From assembly GCA_900313125.1 (NCBI GenBank), contig OMPZ01000247.1:1-9216 (forward strand): 9,216 bases of DNA. The letters are read 5' to 3'. Each line of letters opens with the position of its first letter. Within the stretch, counting starts at the first letter, position 1. The stretch is from an uncultured Eubacteriales bacterium (GTDB taxonomy: Bacteria > Bacillota > Clostridia > Oscillospirales > Acutalibacteraceae). Below, piece after piece: positions 1 to 6,315 of this stretch. The notes below the pieces were generated by a model. The model searched no databases. It worked only from the letters and a program-made list of their open reading frames with translations, and had not been told where the DNA came from. The translations under genes were made by a program, and so were the position numbers.

Positions 1-1977
1 CTCGATCGCGTCAACGTCGGTGCCGATGATCTTAACGCCTCTCTTCATGAGCGGCTCTGCGAGATTGATAGCCGTCTGACCGCCGAGAGAAGCGATAACG
101 CCGAGCGGCTTTTCAAGCTCGATGATGTTCATTACGTCCTCGACCGTGAGCGGCTCGAAGTAGAGCTTGTCGCTCGTTGTGTAGTCTGTCGAAACGGTCT
201 CGGGGTTGTTGTTTATGATGATAGCTTCATAGCCGTTGTTTTTGATCGTCATAACGGCGTGTACCGTCGAGTAGTCGAACTCTACGCCCTGACCGATACG
301 GATAGGACCCGAGCCGAGCACAACGATCTTCTTCCTGTCGGAAACGATCGACTCGTTTTCCTGCTCGTAGGTAGAGTAGAAGTAGGGGATATATGAGTCA
401 AACTCCGAAGCGCAGGTGTCGATCATCTTGTATACGGGGAACATTTTCTTCTCGCAGCGAAGCTTGTAAACGTCGTCCTCCGTCGTCTCCCAGAGCTTTG
501 CGATGTACTTGTCCGAGAAGCCCATACGCTTTGCCTGATAGAGTATATCGGTGTCGTCCTTGTGGTCTTTGATAACTCTCTCGAAGTCAACGATGTTCTT
601 GATCTTTTCGAGGAAGAACATATCTATCTTCGTGATGTTGAAGATCTCGCGCAGGTCGATGCCGTTCCAGATAAGCTCCGCGATAGCGTAGATCCTGTCG
701 TCGGTGCCCTTTCTGATATAATCGAGCAGCTCGTCGTTGCTCATATCGTTGAACTTCGGCTTGTAGATGTGGTAAACGTCGATCTCAAGCGAACGAACGG
801 CCTTGAGCAGGCTTTCCTCGAACGTTCTGCCGATGCTCATTACCTCGCCGGTAGCCTTCATCTGAGTTCCGAGCACGTTCGACGCGTCGGAGAACTTGTC
901 GAACGGGAAACGCGGCATCTTTGTTACAATGTAGTCGAGCGTAGGCTCAAACGACGCAGGCGTATTTGCGATCTGTATCTCGTCGAGCGTCATGCCTACC
1001 GCGATCTTCGCGGAAACTCTCGCGATCGGGTAACCGCTCGCCTTCGACGCGAGCGCCGAGGAACGCGATACACGCGGGTTTACCTCGATGAGATAGTAGT
1101 CGAACGAAACGGGGTCGAGCGCGAACTGCACGTTGCAGCCGCCTTCGATCTTGAGCGCGCGGATAATTTTGAGCGCGCTGTCACGCAGCATGTGATATTC
1201 CTTGTTCGTAAGCGTCTGTGAAGGCGCGACAACTATCGAGTCGCCGGTGTGGATACCTACGGGGTCGAGGTTTTCCATGTTACAGATGGTGATAGCCGTG
1301 TCATTCGAGTCTCTGATTACCTCGTACTCGATCTCCTTGTAGCCCTTTACGCTCTTCTCAACAAGCACCTCGTGAACGGGGGAGAGTCTGAGCGCGTTCG
1401 TCTGAATGTCGATAAGTTCCTCGTCGTTGTTTACAAAGCCGCCGCCTGTACCGCCGAGCGTGAACGCCGGTCTGAGTACAACGGGGTAGCCGATATCGTG
1501 AGCCGCCTTCAGAGCTTCTTCAACGGAGTGAGTCGTAACGGAGGGGAGGATAGGTTCGCCGAGATCCTCGCAAAGCTGCTTGAACATCTCTCTGTCCTCG
1601 GCCTTCTCGATGCTTTCTACGCTCGTGCCGAGCAGCTCGACCTGACACTCGTGCAGCACGCCCTTCTTGGCGAGCTTTACGGCAAGGTTAAGACCTGTCT
1701 GACCGCCGATGCCGGGAACAATAGCGTCAGGACGCTCGTAGCGCAGTATCTTTGCAAGATACTCAAGCGTTAGCGGCTCCATGTATACCTTGTCGGCAAT
1801 GACCGTGTCGGTCATGATAGTTGCGGGGTTGGAGTTGCAGAGGATCACCTCGTAGCCCTCCTCACGGAGTGCAAGACAAGCCTGTGTGCCGGCGTAGTCA
1901 AACTCGGCAGCCTGACCGATAACGATAGGGCCCGAGCCGATAACGAGCACCTTCTTTATATCGCTTCTCTTTGCCAT
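1..1977 (-). CDS. carB: Carbamoyl phosphate synthase large subunit, 3' part outside window
   Basis: The gene encodes the large, synthetase subunit of carbamoyl phosphate synthase. It uses ammonia from CarA, bicarbonate and two ATP to make carbamoyl phosphate for pyrimidines and arginine. The visible 659 residues start MAKRSDIKKVLVIGSGPIVI, and the second homologous half begins near residue 550 with KIVVLGSGPIRIGQGVEFDY. This duplicated GSGPI-x-IGQ-x-x-EFDY signature marks the two synthetase halves of the family. Other matches are RPAFTLGGTGGG and NPRVSRSSALASKA in the first ATP-grasp domain. The family is usually about 1,060-1,080 residues, so roughly 400 residues (the rest of the second ATP-grasp half and the allosteric domain) lie off the left edge. 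The ATG at 1977 follows the carA stop by one base, and its ribosome binding site (AAGGAGGG) sits inside the end of carA. No frameshift or internal stop was seen. Confidence 0.97.
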   Translation of the reverse strand, partial: MAKRSDIKKVLVIGSGPIVIGQAAEFDYAGTQACLALREEGYEVILCNSNPATIMTDTVIADKVYMEPLTLEYLAKILRYERPDAIVPGIGGQTGLNLAVKLAKKGVLHECQVELLGTSVESIEKAEDREMFKQLCEDLGEPILPSVTTHSVEEALKAAHDIGYPVVLRPAFTLGGTGGGFVNNDEELIDIQTNALRLSPVHEVLVEKSVKGYKEIEYEVIRDSNDTAITICNMENLDPVGIHTGDSIVVAPSQTLTNKEYHMLRDSALKIIRALKIEGGCNVQFALDPVSFDYYLIEVNPRVSRSSALASKASGYPIARVSAKIAVGMTLDEIQIANTPASFEPTLDYIVTKMPRFPFDKFSDASNVLGTQMKATGEVMSIGRTFEESLLKAVRSLEIDVYHIYKPKFNDMSNDELLDYIRKGTDDRIYAIAELIWNGIDLREIFNITKIDMFFLEKIKNIVDFERVIKDHKDDTDILYQAKRMGFSDKYIAKLWETTEDDVYKLRCEKKMFPVYKMIDTCASEFDSYIPYFYSTYEQENESIVSDRKKIVVLGSGPIRIGQGVEFDYSTVHAVMTIKNNGYEAIIINNNPETVSTDYTTSDKLYFEPLTVEDVMNIIELEKPLGVIASLGGQTAINLAEPLMKRGVKIIGTDVDAIE

Positions 1978-1978
1978 A

Positions 1979-3067
1979 TTATTTGCCCTCCTTCATAAGA
2001 CGGATAAATTTCTCGAAAAGATATGTGCTGTCCTGCGGACCCGGCGCGCTCTCGGGGTGATACTGAACGCTGAATACCTTGTCCTTTTCGCAGGCAACGC
2101 CCTCGACCGTGTTGTCGAGTATATTTATGTGAGTAACGGTAAGGTCTGTGTCCTTCACGCTGTCGGAGTCCACGGCGTAGCTGTGGTTCTGGCTGGTGAT
2201 CTCGATCCTGCCGTTTTCAAGATTCTTAACGGGGTGGTTGCCGCCGCGGTGACCGAATTTGAGCTTGTACGTCTTTGCGCCGTAAGCAAGGCTGATAAGC
2301 TGGTGACCCAGACAAATACCGAAGATCGGGAATTTGCCGCGTATAGCCTTGATAAGCTCGATCACGCACTGAACGTCCTCCGGGTTGCCCGGACCGTTCG
2401 AGAAGAATACGCCGTCGGGCGCAAGCTTTATGATCTCCTCGGCAGACGTGTTGTAGGGAACGACAGTTACGTTGCAGCCGAGACGGTTGAGACTTCTGAT
2501 GATGTTCAGCTTGATGCCGCAGTCTACCGCAACCACCTCAAGCTTCGGGTGAGCCGTTCTCGAATACCACTTCTTCTTGCAGCTTACCTTTGAAACTGCG
2601 TCCTTCGGGATATCCGTTTCGGCGAGTATCTTCATGCACTCGTCGTAGGGCTTGTCCGCGTCGGTGATGAGCACCTTCTGATGACCGAAGTCTCTGATGC
2701 GCCTTGTTATCATTCTCGTGTCGATGCCCGCGATGCCGGGAATGCCGTATTCCTCAAGCGTTTCGCCGAGAGTTTTTGTGAATCTGAAGTTCGAGGGGAT
2801 ATTGTTGTACTCTCTTACGATAAGTCCGCCTATAGTCGGCACCTTTGTTTCAAAATCGTCGTCCGCGATGCCGTAGTTGCCGATAAGCGGATACGTCATC
2901 GTCACCATCTGATATGTGTAGGACGGGTCGGATACGATCTCCTGGTAGCCCACCATAGATGTGTTGAAAACGAGCTCGCAGACTCTTTCGCACGAATGAC
3001 CGAAGCCTGTGCCGTAAAACTCGCTGCCGTCCTCAAGAACGATCTTTCTGTTTTTTACTGTTTCCAT
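1979..3067 (-). CDS. carA: Carbamoyl phosphate synthase small (glutaminase) subunit
   Basis: The gene encodes the class I glutamine amidotransferase subunit that hydrolyses glutamine and channels ammonia to CarB. The protein is 362 residues, the usual size. The N-terminal CPSase small-chain domain covers about residues 5-145 (for example LVFNTSMVGYQEIVSDPSY). The amidotransferase domain follows from about 175, with the nucleophile Cys252 in GICLGHQ, the FFSNGPGNP loop near 221-229, and His337 and Glu339 in QYHPES completing the triad. I chose the ATG at 3067 because AAGGGGGA precedes it at good spacing and METVKNRKIVLEDG matches the family start. An in-frame ATG 33 bases upstream would give a tail lying inside pyrC. 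The first 13 bases overlap the end of pyrC, and the stop is one base from the carB start, so the three genes are very likely co-transcribed and translationally coupled. Confidence 0.97.
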   Translation of the reverse strand: METVKNRKIVLEDGSEFYGTGFGHSCERVCELVFNTSMVGYQEIVSDPSYTYQMVTMTYPLIGNYGIADDDFETKVPTIGGLIVREYNNIPSNFRFTKTLGETLEEYGIPGIAGIDTRMITRRIRDFGHQKVLITDADKPYDECMKILAETDIPKDAVSKVSCKKKWYSRTAHPKLEVVAVDCGIKLNIIRSLNRLGCNVTVVPYNTSAEEIIKLAPDGVFFSNGPGNPEDVQCVIELIKAIRGKFPIFGICLGHQLISLAYGAKTYKLKFGHRGGNHPVKNLENGRIEITSQNHSYAVDSDSVKDTDLTVTHINILDNTVEGVACEKDKVFSVQYHPESAPGPQDSTYLFEKFIRLMKEGK

Positions 3068-4317
3068 TTTATTTCCCCCTTGACCATTGTCATTATACAT
3101 TCACCGAAAACCTGCATTCCCTCAAACGGAGTAGCGCGCCCCATCGTCAGGAATTTCTCGGGATCGACCGTATATTCTTTATCAAGCTGCCATACCGTCA
3201 GGTTAGCGTCCATGCCTTCCTTTAGTCCTGTTTCAATACCAAAGCGTTTTCCGGGTCTCTCCGTCATAAGAGCGATAAGCTCGGAAAGTGTGATGACGCC
3301 TTCCTTAACGAGCTTCGTGTAAAGCACGGGGAACGCAGTTTCGAGACCTACAACGCCCATCGCGCTTTTTTCGAGACCCTTTGATTTTTCTTCAAGGCTG
3401 TGAGGTGCGTGGTCTGTCGCGATCATGTCGATCGTGCCGTCCTTTATGCCCTCGATGAGCGCGTCCATATCGTCCTGCGAGCGCAGCGGCGGGTTCATCT
3501 TGAAGCGCCCGTCCTCGATGAGGTCCTTGTCGCTGAAAACGAGGTAGTGCGGACCCGTCTCGCACGTTATGTCAACGCCGTCCTTTTTCGCGTTTCGGAT
3601 AAGCTCGACGCTTTCCTTTGTGGAAACGTGGCAGACGTGATAGCCGCAGCCCGTCTCCTTTGCAAGCTTGATGTCGCGCTTTATTTGCCCCCATTCGCTT
3701 TCCGAGCAGATACCTCTGTGACCGTGAGCCTTTGCGTATTCGCCGTCGTGTATGTAGCCGCCCTTGAGAAGCTCGTTTACCTCGCAGTGAGCCGCGATGA
3801 GCTTTCCGAGCTTTTTCGACTTTGTCATAGCCGCGCGCATCATATCGTCGTTCTGCACGCCGTGACCGTCGTCCGAGAAGGCGATAACGTCCTTCGCCAT
3901 AGCGTCGAGGTCGGCAAGCTCCCTGCCATCTTCATTTACCGAGATCGCGCCGTAAGGGTGAACGTTTATCACGGCGTCTCTTTTAATGATGTCAAGCTCC
4001 TTTTTAAGATGCTCTGCGCTGTCGGGCACAGGCTTCAGGTTCGGCATCGCGCAGACGTCTGTATATCCTCCGTGCGCCGCCGCGAGCGAGCCTGTTTTGA
4101 TCGTTTCTTTATATGAAAAACCCGGTTCTCTTAGATGCACATGAACATCAATAAAACCGGGAAACATATAACAATTATTCAGATCAATAACGTTAGTATC
4201 GCCGTCATGAGAAATAGAAACACCAATAGAAACAATTTTGCCGCCGCAAATAAGAACGTCTTTTTTGTTTACTTCGTTATCCTGAAAAACGTTCGCATTC
4301 TTCAGCAAGTATTTCAT
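3055..4317 (-). CDS. pyrC: Dihydroorotase, class I
   Basis: The gene encodes the zinc amidohydrolase that interconverts N-carbamoyl-aspartate and dihydroorotate, the third step of pyrimidine synthesis. The 420-residue protein carries the metal motif DVHVHLREPG (His59, His61), FSDDGHG (Asp149/150, where class I enzymes have Asp instead of a carboxylated lysine), AAHCE (His177), HVCHVST (His230) and the catalytic-Asp motif ATDHAPHS (Asp302). Length and motifs fit the Bacillus/Aquifex-type enzyme. Three ATG codons stand in a row (4323, 4320, 4317) behind a GAAGGGG ribosome binding site. The third is 8 bases from it and the first only 2, so I take 4317. A fourth in-frame ATG at 4347 would place this site inside the gene. 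It is the first gene of the pyrC-carA-carB unit and is read from the promoter at 4435-4463. Confidence 0.95.
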   Translation of the reverse strand: MKYLLKNANVFQDNEVNKKDVLICGGKIVSIGVSISHDGDTNVIDLNNCYMFPGFIDVHVHLREPGFSYKETIKTGSLAAAHGGYTDVCAMPNLKPVPDSAEHLKKELDIIKRDAVINVHPYGAISVNEDGRELADLDAMAKDVIAFSDDGHGVQNDDMMRAAMTKSKKLGKLIAAHCEVNELLKGGYIHDGEYAKAHGHRGICSESEWGQIKRDIKLAKETGCGYHVCHVSTKESVELIRNAKKDGVDITCETGPHYLVFSDKDLIEDGRFKMNPPLRSQDDMDALIEGIKDGTIDMIATDHAPHSLEEKSKGLEKSAMGVVGLETAFPVLYTKLVKEGVITLSELIALMTERPGKRFGIETGLKEGMDANLTVWQLDKEYTVDPEKFLTMGRATPFEGMQVFGECIMTMVKGEIKWKQ

Positions 4318-4349
4318 CATCATAACCCCTTCGTGAAAATCTGCCATAC

Positions 4350-4383
4350 TTCAAAAAAGCTGTTTTATCAGACATTTTTTGAA
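4350..4383 (-). promoter_or_regulatory. Hairpin with A-tract/U-tract stem in the pyrC leader (possible attenuator)
   Basis: Read on the minus strand, the leader contains two perfect 9-base arms, TTCAAAAAA (4383-4375) and TTTTTTGAA (4358-4350), around a 16-base loop that itself has a CTG/CAG mini-stem. The inner stem followed by CTTTTTT looks like a weak intrinsic terminator. A further TTTTTT run just upstream (about 4382-4389) could compete for the same A-tract. It lies between the predicted start of transcription and the pyrC ribosome binding site. No PyrR-type binding sequence was recognised in the leader. The regulatory role is inference. Confidence 0.4.
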
Positions 4384-4434
4384 AAAACTATTCGGTTTCC
4401 GGCGCGTATCCGTACTGCCCGAAAGTCTCTCATT

Positions 4435-4463
4435 ATAATACCATTTCACGCCGTTTCTGTCAA
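4435..4463 (-). promoter_or_regulatory. Sigma-A promoter of the pyrC-carA-carB operon
   Basis: On the minus strand a perfect -35 TTGACA (4463-4458) is followed after exactly 17 bases by TATTAT (4440-4435), one mismatch from TATAAT. A second TATAAT in the same run would need a 20-base spacer. Transcription should start near 4428, giving a leader of about 110 bases before the pyrC start at 4317. Confidence 0.8.
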
Positions 4464-4482
4464 GCAACAAATTTGTTAAAAT

Positions 4483-4498
4483 ATGTATATTTATACAT
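4483..4498. repeat. Operator-like palindrome between pyrC and the 59-residue gene
   Basis: ATGTATA, a TT spacer, then TATACAT make a perfect 7-base inverted repeat. It lies 20 bases upstream of the pyrC -35 box and overlaps the possible -35 of the plus-strand gene. An overlapping ATACA-T-TGTAT (4493-4503) and a GTATAC (4515-4520) continue the TGTA/TACA theme. It could be a binding site for a dimeric repressor, but AT-rich spacers produce such repeats by chance. Confidence 0.4.
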
Positions 4499-4521
4499 TG
4501 TATGCATAAAAACTGTATACT
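4492..4521 (+). promoter_or_regulatory. Weak candidate promoter for the 59-residue gene
   Basis: TATACA (4492-4497), 18 bases, then TATACT (4516-4521) is the best plus-strand match upstream of the gene at 4616. The -10 is good and the -35 matches TTGACA at only four positions. Transcription would start near 4528, leaving a leader of about 88 bases. This leader contains an inverted repeat TTTGCA-GCTT-TGCAAA at 4572-4587. Confidence 0.3.
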
Positions 4522-4571
4522 CAATCCGGCGAGTTTTTGTACAGCCTTACCATGCCCTGCACGAATAACTA

Positions 4572-4587
4572 TTTGCAGCTTTGCAAA
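4572..4587 (+). repeat. Short inverted repeat upstream of the 59-residue gene
   Basis: TTTGCA and TGCAAA form perfect 6-base arms around GCTT, ending 15 bases before the ribosome binding site (4603-4607). It may be a small leader hairpin or an operator. There is no T-run after it, so it is not a terminator. Confidence 0.25.
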
Positions 4588-4615
4588 CAATACACCGTAG
4601 AAAGGAGTGTTTATC

Positions 4616-4795
4616 ATGAGCAAAAAAAGAAAGCAGCTTTATAACACAAGAAAAGATCTCAATAACGAAATACCGCTTGATTGCGCGTTTCCGCCCGCCG
4701 AGCGCAGCAAGACCGATAAGGCAACGAACGCCGCCATGCCCTCCGACCGCACCGTAGAGGAGCTCAGGGAGTGGAGCGAGCAGAATCGGCAGTAA
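4616..4795 (+). CDS. Small hydrophilic protein, 59 residues, unknown function
   Basis: An ideal AAAGGAG ribosome binding site ends 8 bases before the ATG at 4616, which is the main evidence that this is a real gene. The protein starts MSKKRKQLYNTRKDLNN and is strongly charged, without membrane segment, signal peptide or metal-binding cysteine pair. The C-terminal half (MPSDRTVEELREWSEQNRQ) should form a short helix. Its pattern, a Lys-rich start followed by an IPS/MPS-type motif and a charged helix ending in an Asn-x-x tail, recalls small clostridial DUF3787-like proteins, but I hold that only weakly. Its last 32 bases overlap the 3' end of the minus-strand lipoprotein gene, a tail-to-tail arrangement. 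A GTG at 4607 in the same frame lies in the ribosome binding site and is an unlikely start. Confidence 0.65.
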   Translation: MSKKRKQLYNTRKDLNNEIPLDCAFPPAERSKTDKATNAAMPSDRTVEELREWSEQNRQ

Positions 4796-5156
4796 ACAGC
4801 TTTTCTCTGCCGTCAAAGATGAGCGTCATAGTTTTCCCGGCAAGCTTGTATTCAAAAATGTATTCGTCGTGCTCGCCGAGGATCATCAGGCGGCTGTCGT
4901 CTATCACGCATAATCCCTCGATAGAGGTGCTCTCGTCGTTCGATGAAACGGTAAGGCGTGCCGTGTCGCCGTCAAAATCGAGGTGTGATGTGACCGTGCC
5001 TTCGGCAGCGCTCCAGGCGTGCCCCTTGATCTCGTCCGATGTGCTTTTGATGACCTTCTCACAGCCGGACGCAAAAAACAGCACCACAGCCGCGGAAAGC
5101 AGAATGAACGTATGTTTCAAATCCCTCGCCAACCTTTCATTAAATGCATATTGCAT
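4764..5156 (-). CDS. Putative small lipoprotein
   Basis: The product has a hydrophobic segment FILLSAAVVLFFASGC ending in a lipobox, so Cys32 (counted from the ATG at 5156) should be lipidated and the rest exported and anchored to the membrane. The mature part of about 100 residues has one early Trp (Trp48) and alternating polar and hydrophobic strands (for example YIFEYKLAGKTMTLIFDG). This resembles the small lipocalin-like beta-barrel lipoproteins common in Clostridia; that assignment is by pattern only. The start is uncertain. The ATG at 5156 has no good ribosome binding site, while a TTG at 5120 behind GAAAGG/GAGGG would give a compact signal peptide starting MKHTFILL with the lipid Cys at 20. 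No own promoter is evident, so it may be read through from the AIM24-family gene upstream. The end overlaps the plus-strand 59-residue gene by 32 bases. Confidence 0.7.
   Translation of the reverse strand: MQYAFNERLARDLKHTFILLSAAVVLFFASGCEKVIKSTSDEIKGHAWSAAEGTVTSHLDFDGDTARLTVSSNDESTSIEGLCVIDDSRLMILGEHDEYIFEYKLAGKTMTLIFDGREKLFTADSARSTP
4787..4812. repeat. Inverted repeat at the junction of the two convergent genes
   Basis: CGGCAG (4787-4792) and CTGCCG (4807-4812) are perfect 6-base arms around 14 bases, straddling the stop codon of the plus-strand 59-residue gene and lying within the lipoprotein gene. Neither strand has a T-run after the stem, so it is at most a weak terminator or pause. Confidence 0.3.
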
Positions 5157-5177
5157 GGCGGGCGGATTTATTCATAC

Positions 5178-5213
5178 AAAAAACACCGGCAGAGCGATAG
5201 CCGAGCCGGTGTT
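5178..5213 (-). terminator. Intrinsic terminator of the AIM24-family gene
   Basis: On the minus strand AACACCGGC (5213-5205) pairs perfectly with GCCGGTGTT (5190-5182) around a 14-base loop, and the stem runs into a six-T tract ending at 5178. It begins 21 bases after the stop of the AIM24-family gene. This is a textbook rho-independent terminator and partly separates that gene from the lipoprotein gene downstream. Confidence 0.88.
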
Positions 5214-5234
5214 GTGACTTATGTCTGAAAAGGA

Positions 5235-5942
5235 TCAGTTGCTGCTTGTAGGAATGTAAGGTCTGATAGCGTCAGCAAGTACGTTGCCGGGCATTGTCTG
5301 GAGCCAGATCTTGCCGGGGCCTGTTACCTTCGTATTGAAGAGACCCTCGCCGCCTGCGATGATGTTGCCGATGCCCTTAACTGTCTCAACGTCCATCGAG
5401 CAGGTAGCTTCCATTGCTGCGAGGTAGCCTGTGTCGATAAGCATAGACTCGCCTGCTGCGAGCTGATAGTTGTAAACGCAGCCGTCGATCTCGAGGAATA
5501 CAGTACCGCTGCCTGTGAACTTCTGCATGATGAGACCCTCGCCGCCGAGGATACCGCCGAACTTCTTGCCGCCTGTGAAAGCAAGCTCCATGTTTACGCC
5601 GGGAGTGCTTGCGAGGTAAGCCGACTTCTGAGCGATGATCTGATTTGCGCCAACATCAAAAGAAATGATGTCGCCCGGGAATGTCGATGCGAATGCGATC
5701 TCACCGGGACCTGTCGTAGCCGTGTAGGTGTTTCTGAAAATGGACTCGCCCGTAACTGCGCTCTTAGCCATCTTGCCGAGCGCGCCGAGAACGCCCTTTC
5801 CGCCGCCGCTGCCAAGACCTGTCTGCATGGAGATGGACGGTGTCATCCAGGACATTGCGCCCTTCTGGCACTCAACGCTCTCGCCCTGATTGAGCTTGCA
5901 GATAAGCACCGGAAGCGGTCTGTTGTGAACTTCGTATAGCAT
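5235..5942 (-). CDS. AIM24 / TIGR00266 (DUF124) family protein
   Basis: The 235-residue protein matches the AIM24 family by its Gly-rich beta-strand pattern and threefold internal repeat: TTGPGEIAFA (about 76-85), FTGSGTVFLE (about 142-151) and VTGPGKIWLQ (about 206-215). These are expected to build a three-part beta prism. A Gly-rich linker GLGSGGGKGVLGALGK (about 42-57) precedes the first repeat; in the family this region is variable and Gly-rich. There is no signal peptide or membrane helix, so it is probably cytoplasmic. The bacterial family has no firmly established biochemical function; the yeast namesake is a mitochondrial inner-membrane protein. The ATG at 5942 follows AAGGGGG by 7 bases. 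It has its own promoter (6039-6066) and terminator (5178-5213), so it is mainly a single-gene unit. No oddities were seen in the frame. Confidence 0.92.
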   Translation of the reverse strand: MLYEVHNRPLPVLICKLNQGESVECQKGAMSWMTPSISMQTGLGSGGGKGVLGALGKMAKSAVTGESIFRNTYTATTGPGEIAFASTFPGDIISFDVGANQIIAQKSAYLASTPGVNMELAFTGGKKFGGILGGEGLIMQKFTGSGTVFLEIDGCVYNYQLAAGESMLIDTGYLAAMEATCSMDVETVKGIGNIIAGGEGLFNTKVTGPGKIWLQTMPGNVLADAIRPYIPTSSN

Positions 5943-5973
5943 AATTATGCCCCCTTGAAATAATATGATATAA

Positions 5974-6006
5974 ACGCTGCTGTATGCATATCGGATATCG
6001 CAGCGT
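5974..6006 (-). promoter_or_regulatory. Stem-loop in the leader of the AIM24-family gene
   Basis: ACGCTGC and GCAGCGT are perfect 7-base arms around a 19-base loop that contains the small palindrome ATATC-G-GATAT (5988-5998). The element starts about 25 bases after the predicted transcription start and ends about 30 bases before the gene. The sequence after it (TTATATCATATT) is only modestly T-rich, so it is a poor terminator; mRNA stabilisation or an operator is possible. Confidence 0.45.
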
Positions 6007-6038
6007 GAATAAGTGAATAAAAAACTCTGCTTTATTCA

Positions 6039-6066
6039 ATTATATCACATTTTATAAAAAAGTCAA
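6039..6066 (-). promoter_or_regulatory. Promoter of the AIM24-family gene
   Basis: On the minus strand TTGACT (6066-6061), a 16-base spacer and a perfect TATAAT (6044-6039) with the extended -10 sequence TGA just before it. Transcription should start near 6032, leaving a leader of about 90 bases. Confidence 0.8.
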
Positions 6067-6218
6067 CAAAATATGCATGAACGTCATAATTTCTGCACGA
6101 ATGTAAACTTTTTTAATTTTTTTTGGGAATTTTTTACGATTTTAGATATCTGTATCATTATATGGAGAAAATGTACGAACTAACAGCATTTACATTTATG
6201 TCGATTATGTAACATCGG
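6067..6218. other. AT-rich spacer between two divergent promoters
   Basis: This 152-base stretch separates the back-to-back promoters at 6039-6066 and 6219-6247. Its main feature is a series of phased T-tracts (about 6109-6144), which could bend DNA or act as an upstream element. A 13-codon frame (6171-6212) with GGAG in front is present but nothing else supports it. No gene is called here. Confidence 0.5.
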
Positions 6219-6247
6219 TTGACAAACATAGCGTAATATGTTAAAAT
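6219..6247 (+). promoter_or_regulatory. Promoter of the metallophosphoesterase-acetyltransferase unit
   Basis: A perfect -35 TTGACA (6219-6224), 17 bases, then TAAAAT (6242-6247) with TGT immediately before it, an extended -10. Transcription should start near 6254, about 62 bases before the ATG at 6316. Confidence 0.82.
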
Positions 6248-6315
6248 GAACAAACAAAAGTACTTTGCAGGTTTTATTTATGTCTACTTGAGTTTTGCAC
6301 AGACGGAGGGTCGTT

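Noticed and set aside
562..1773. Two long plus-strand open frames (219 and 174 codons) inside carB
   Set aside because: carB is a clear full-family match on the other strand; the frames have no family features.
2057..4116. Plus-strand open frames of about 178-238 codons opposite carA and pyrC
   Set aside because: They are antisense to conserved enzymes with intact catalytic motifs and are Val/Arg/Ala-rich noise.
4370..4436. Possible pyrC leader peptide of 21 codons ending in the hairpin loop, reminiscent of the E. coli pyrBI leader
   Set aside because: Its ATG falls within or just after the -10 box, before the likely transcription start, and has no ribosome binding site.
4493..4503. Possible CopY-type operator (TACA-N2-TGTA)
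   Set aside because: The spacing is one base instead of two, and no copper gene is nearby.
4508..4538. Inverted repeat AAAAACT/AGTTTTT with a 17-base loop
   Set aside because: The left arm overlaps or precedes the likely -10 box of the plus-strand gene, so it would not form in that RNA, and homopolymer-rich arms are expected by chance.
6171..6212. A 13-codon frame with GGAG before its ATG in the divergent spacer
   Set aside because: It ends before the phosphoesterase promoter, has no promoter of its own and is too short to support.
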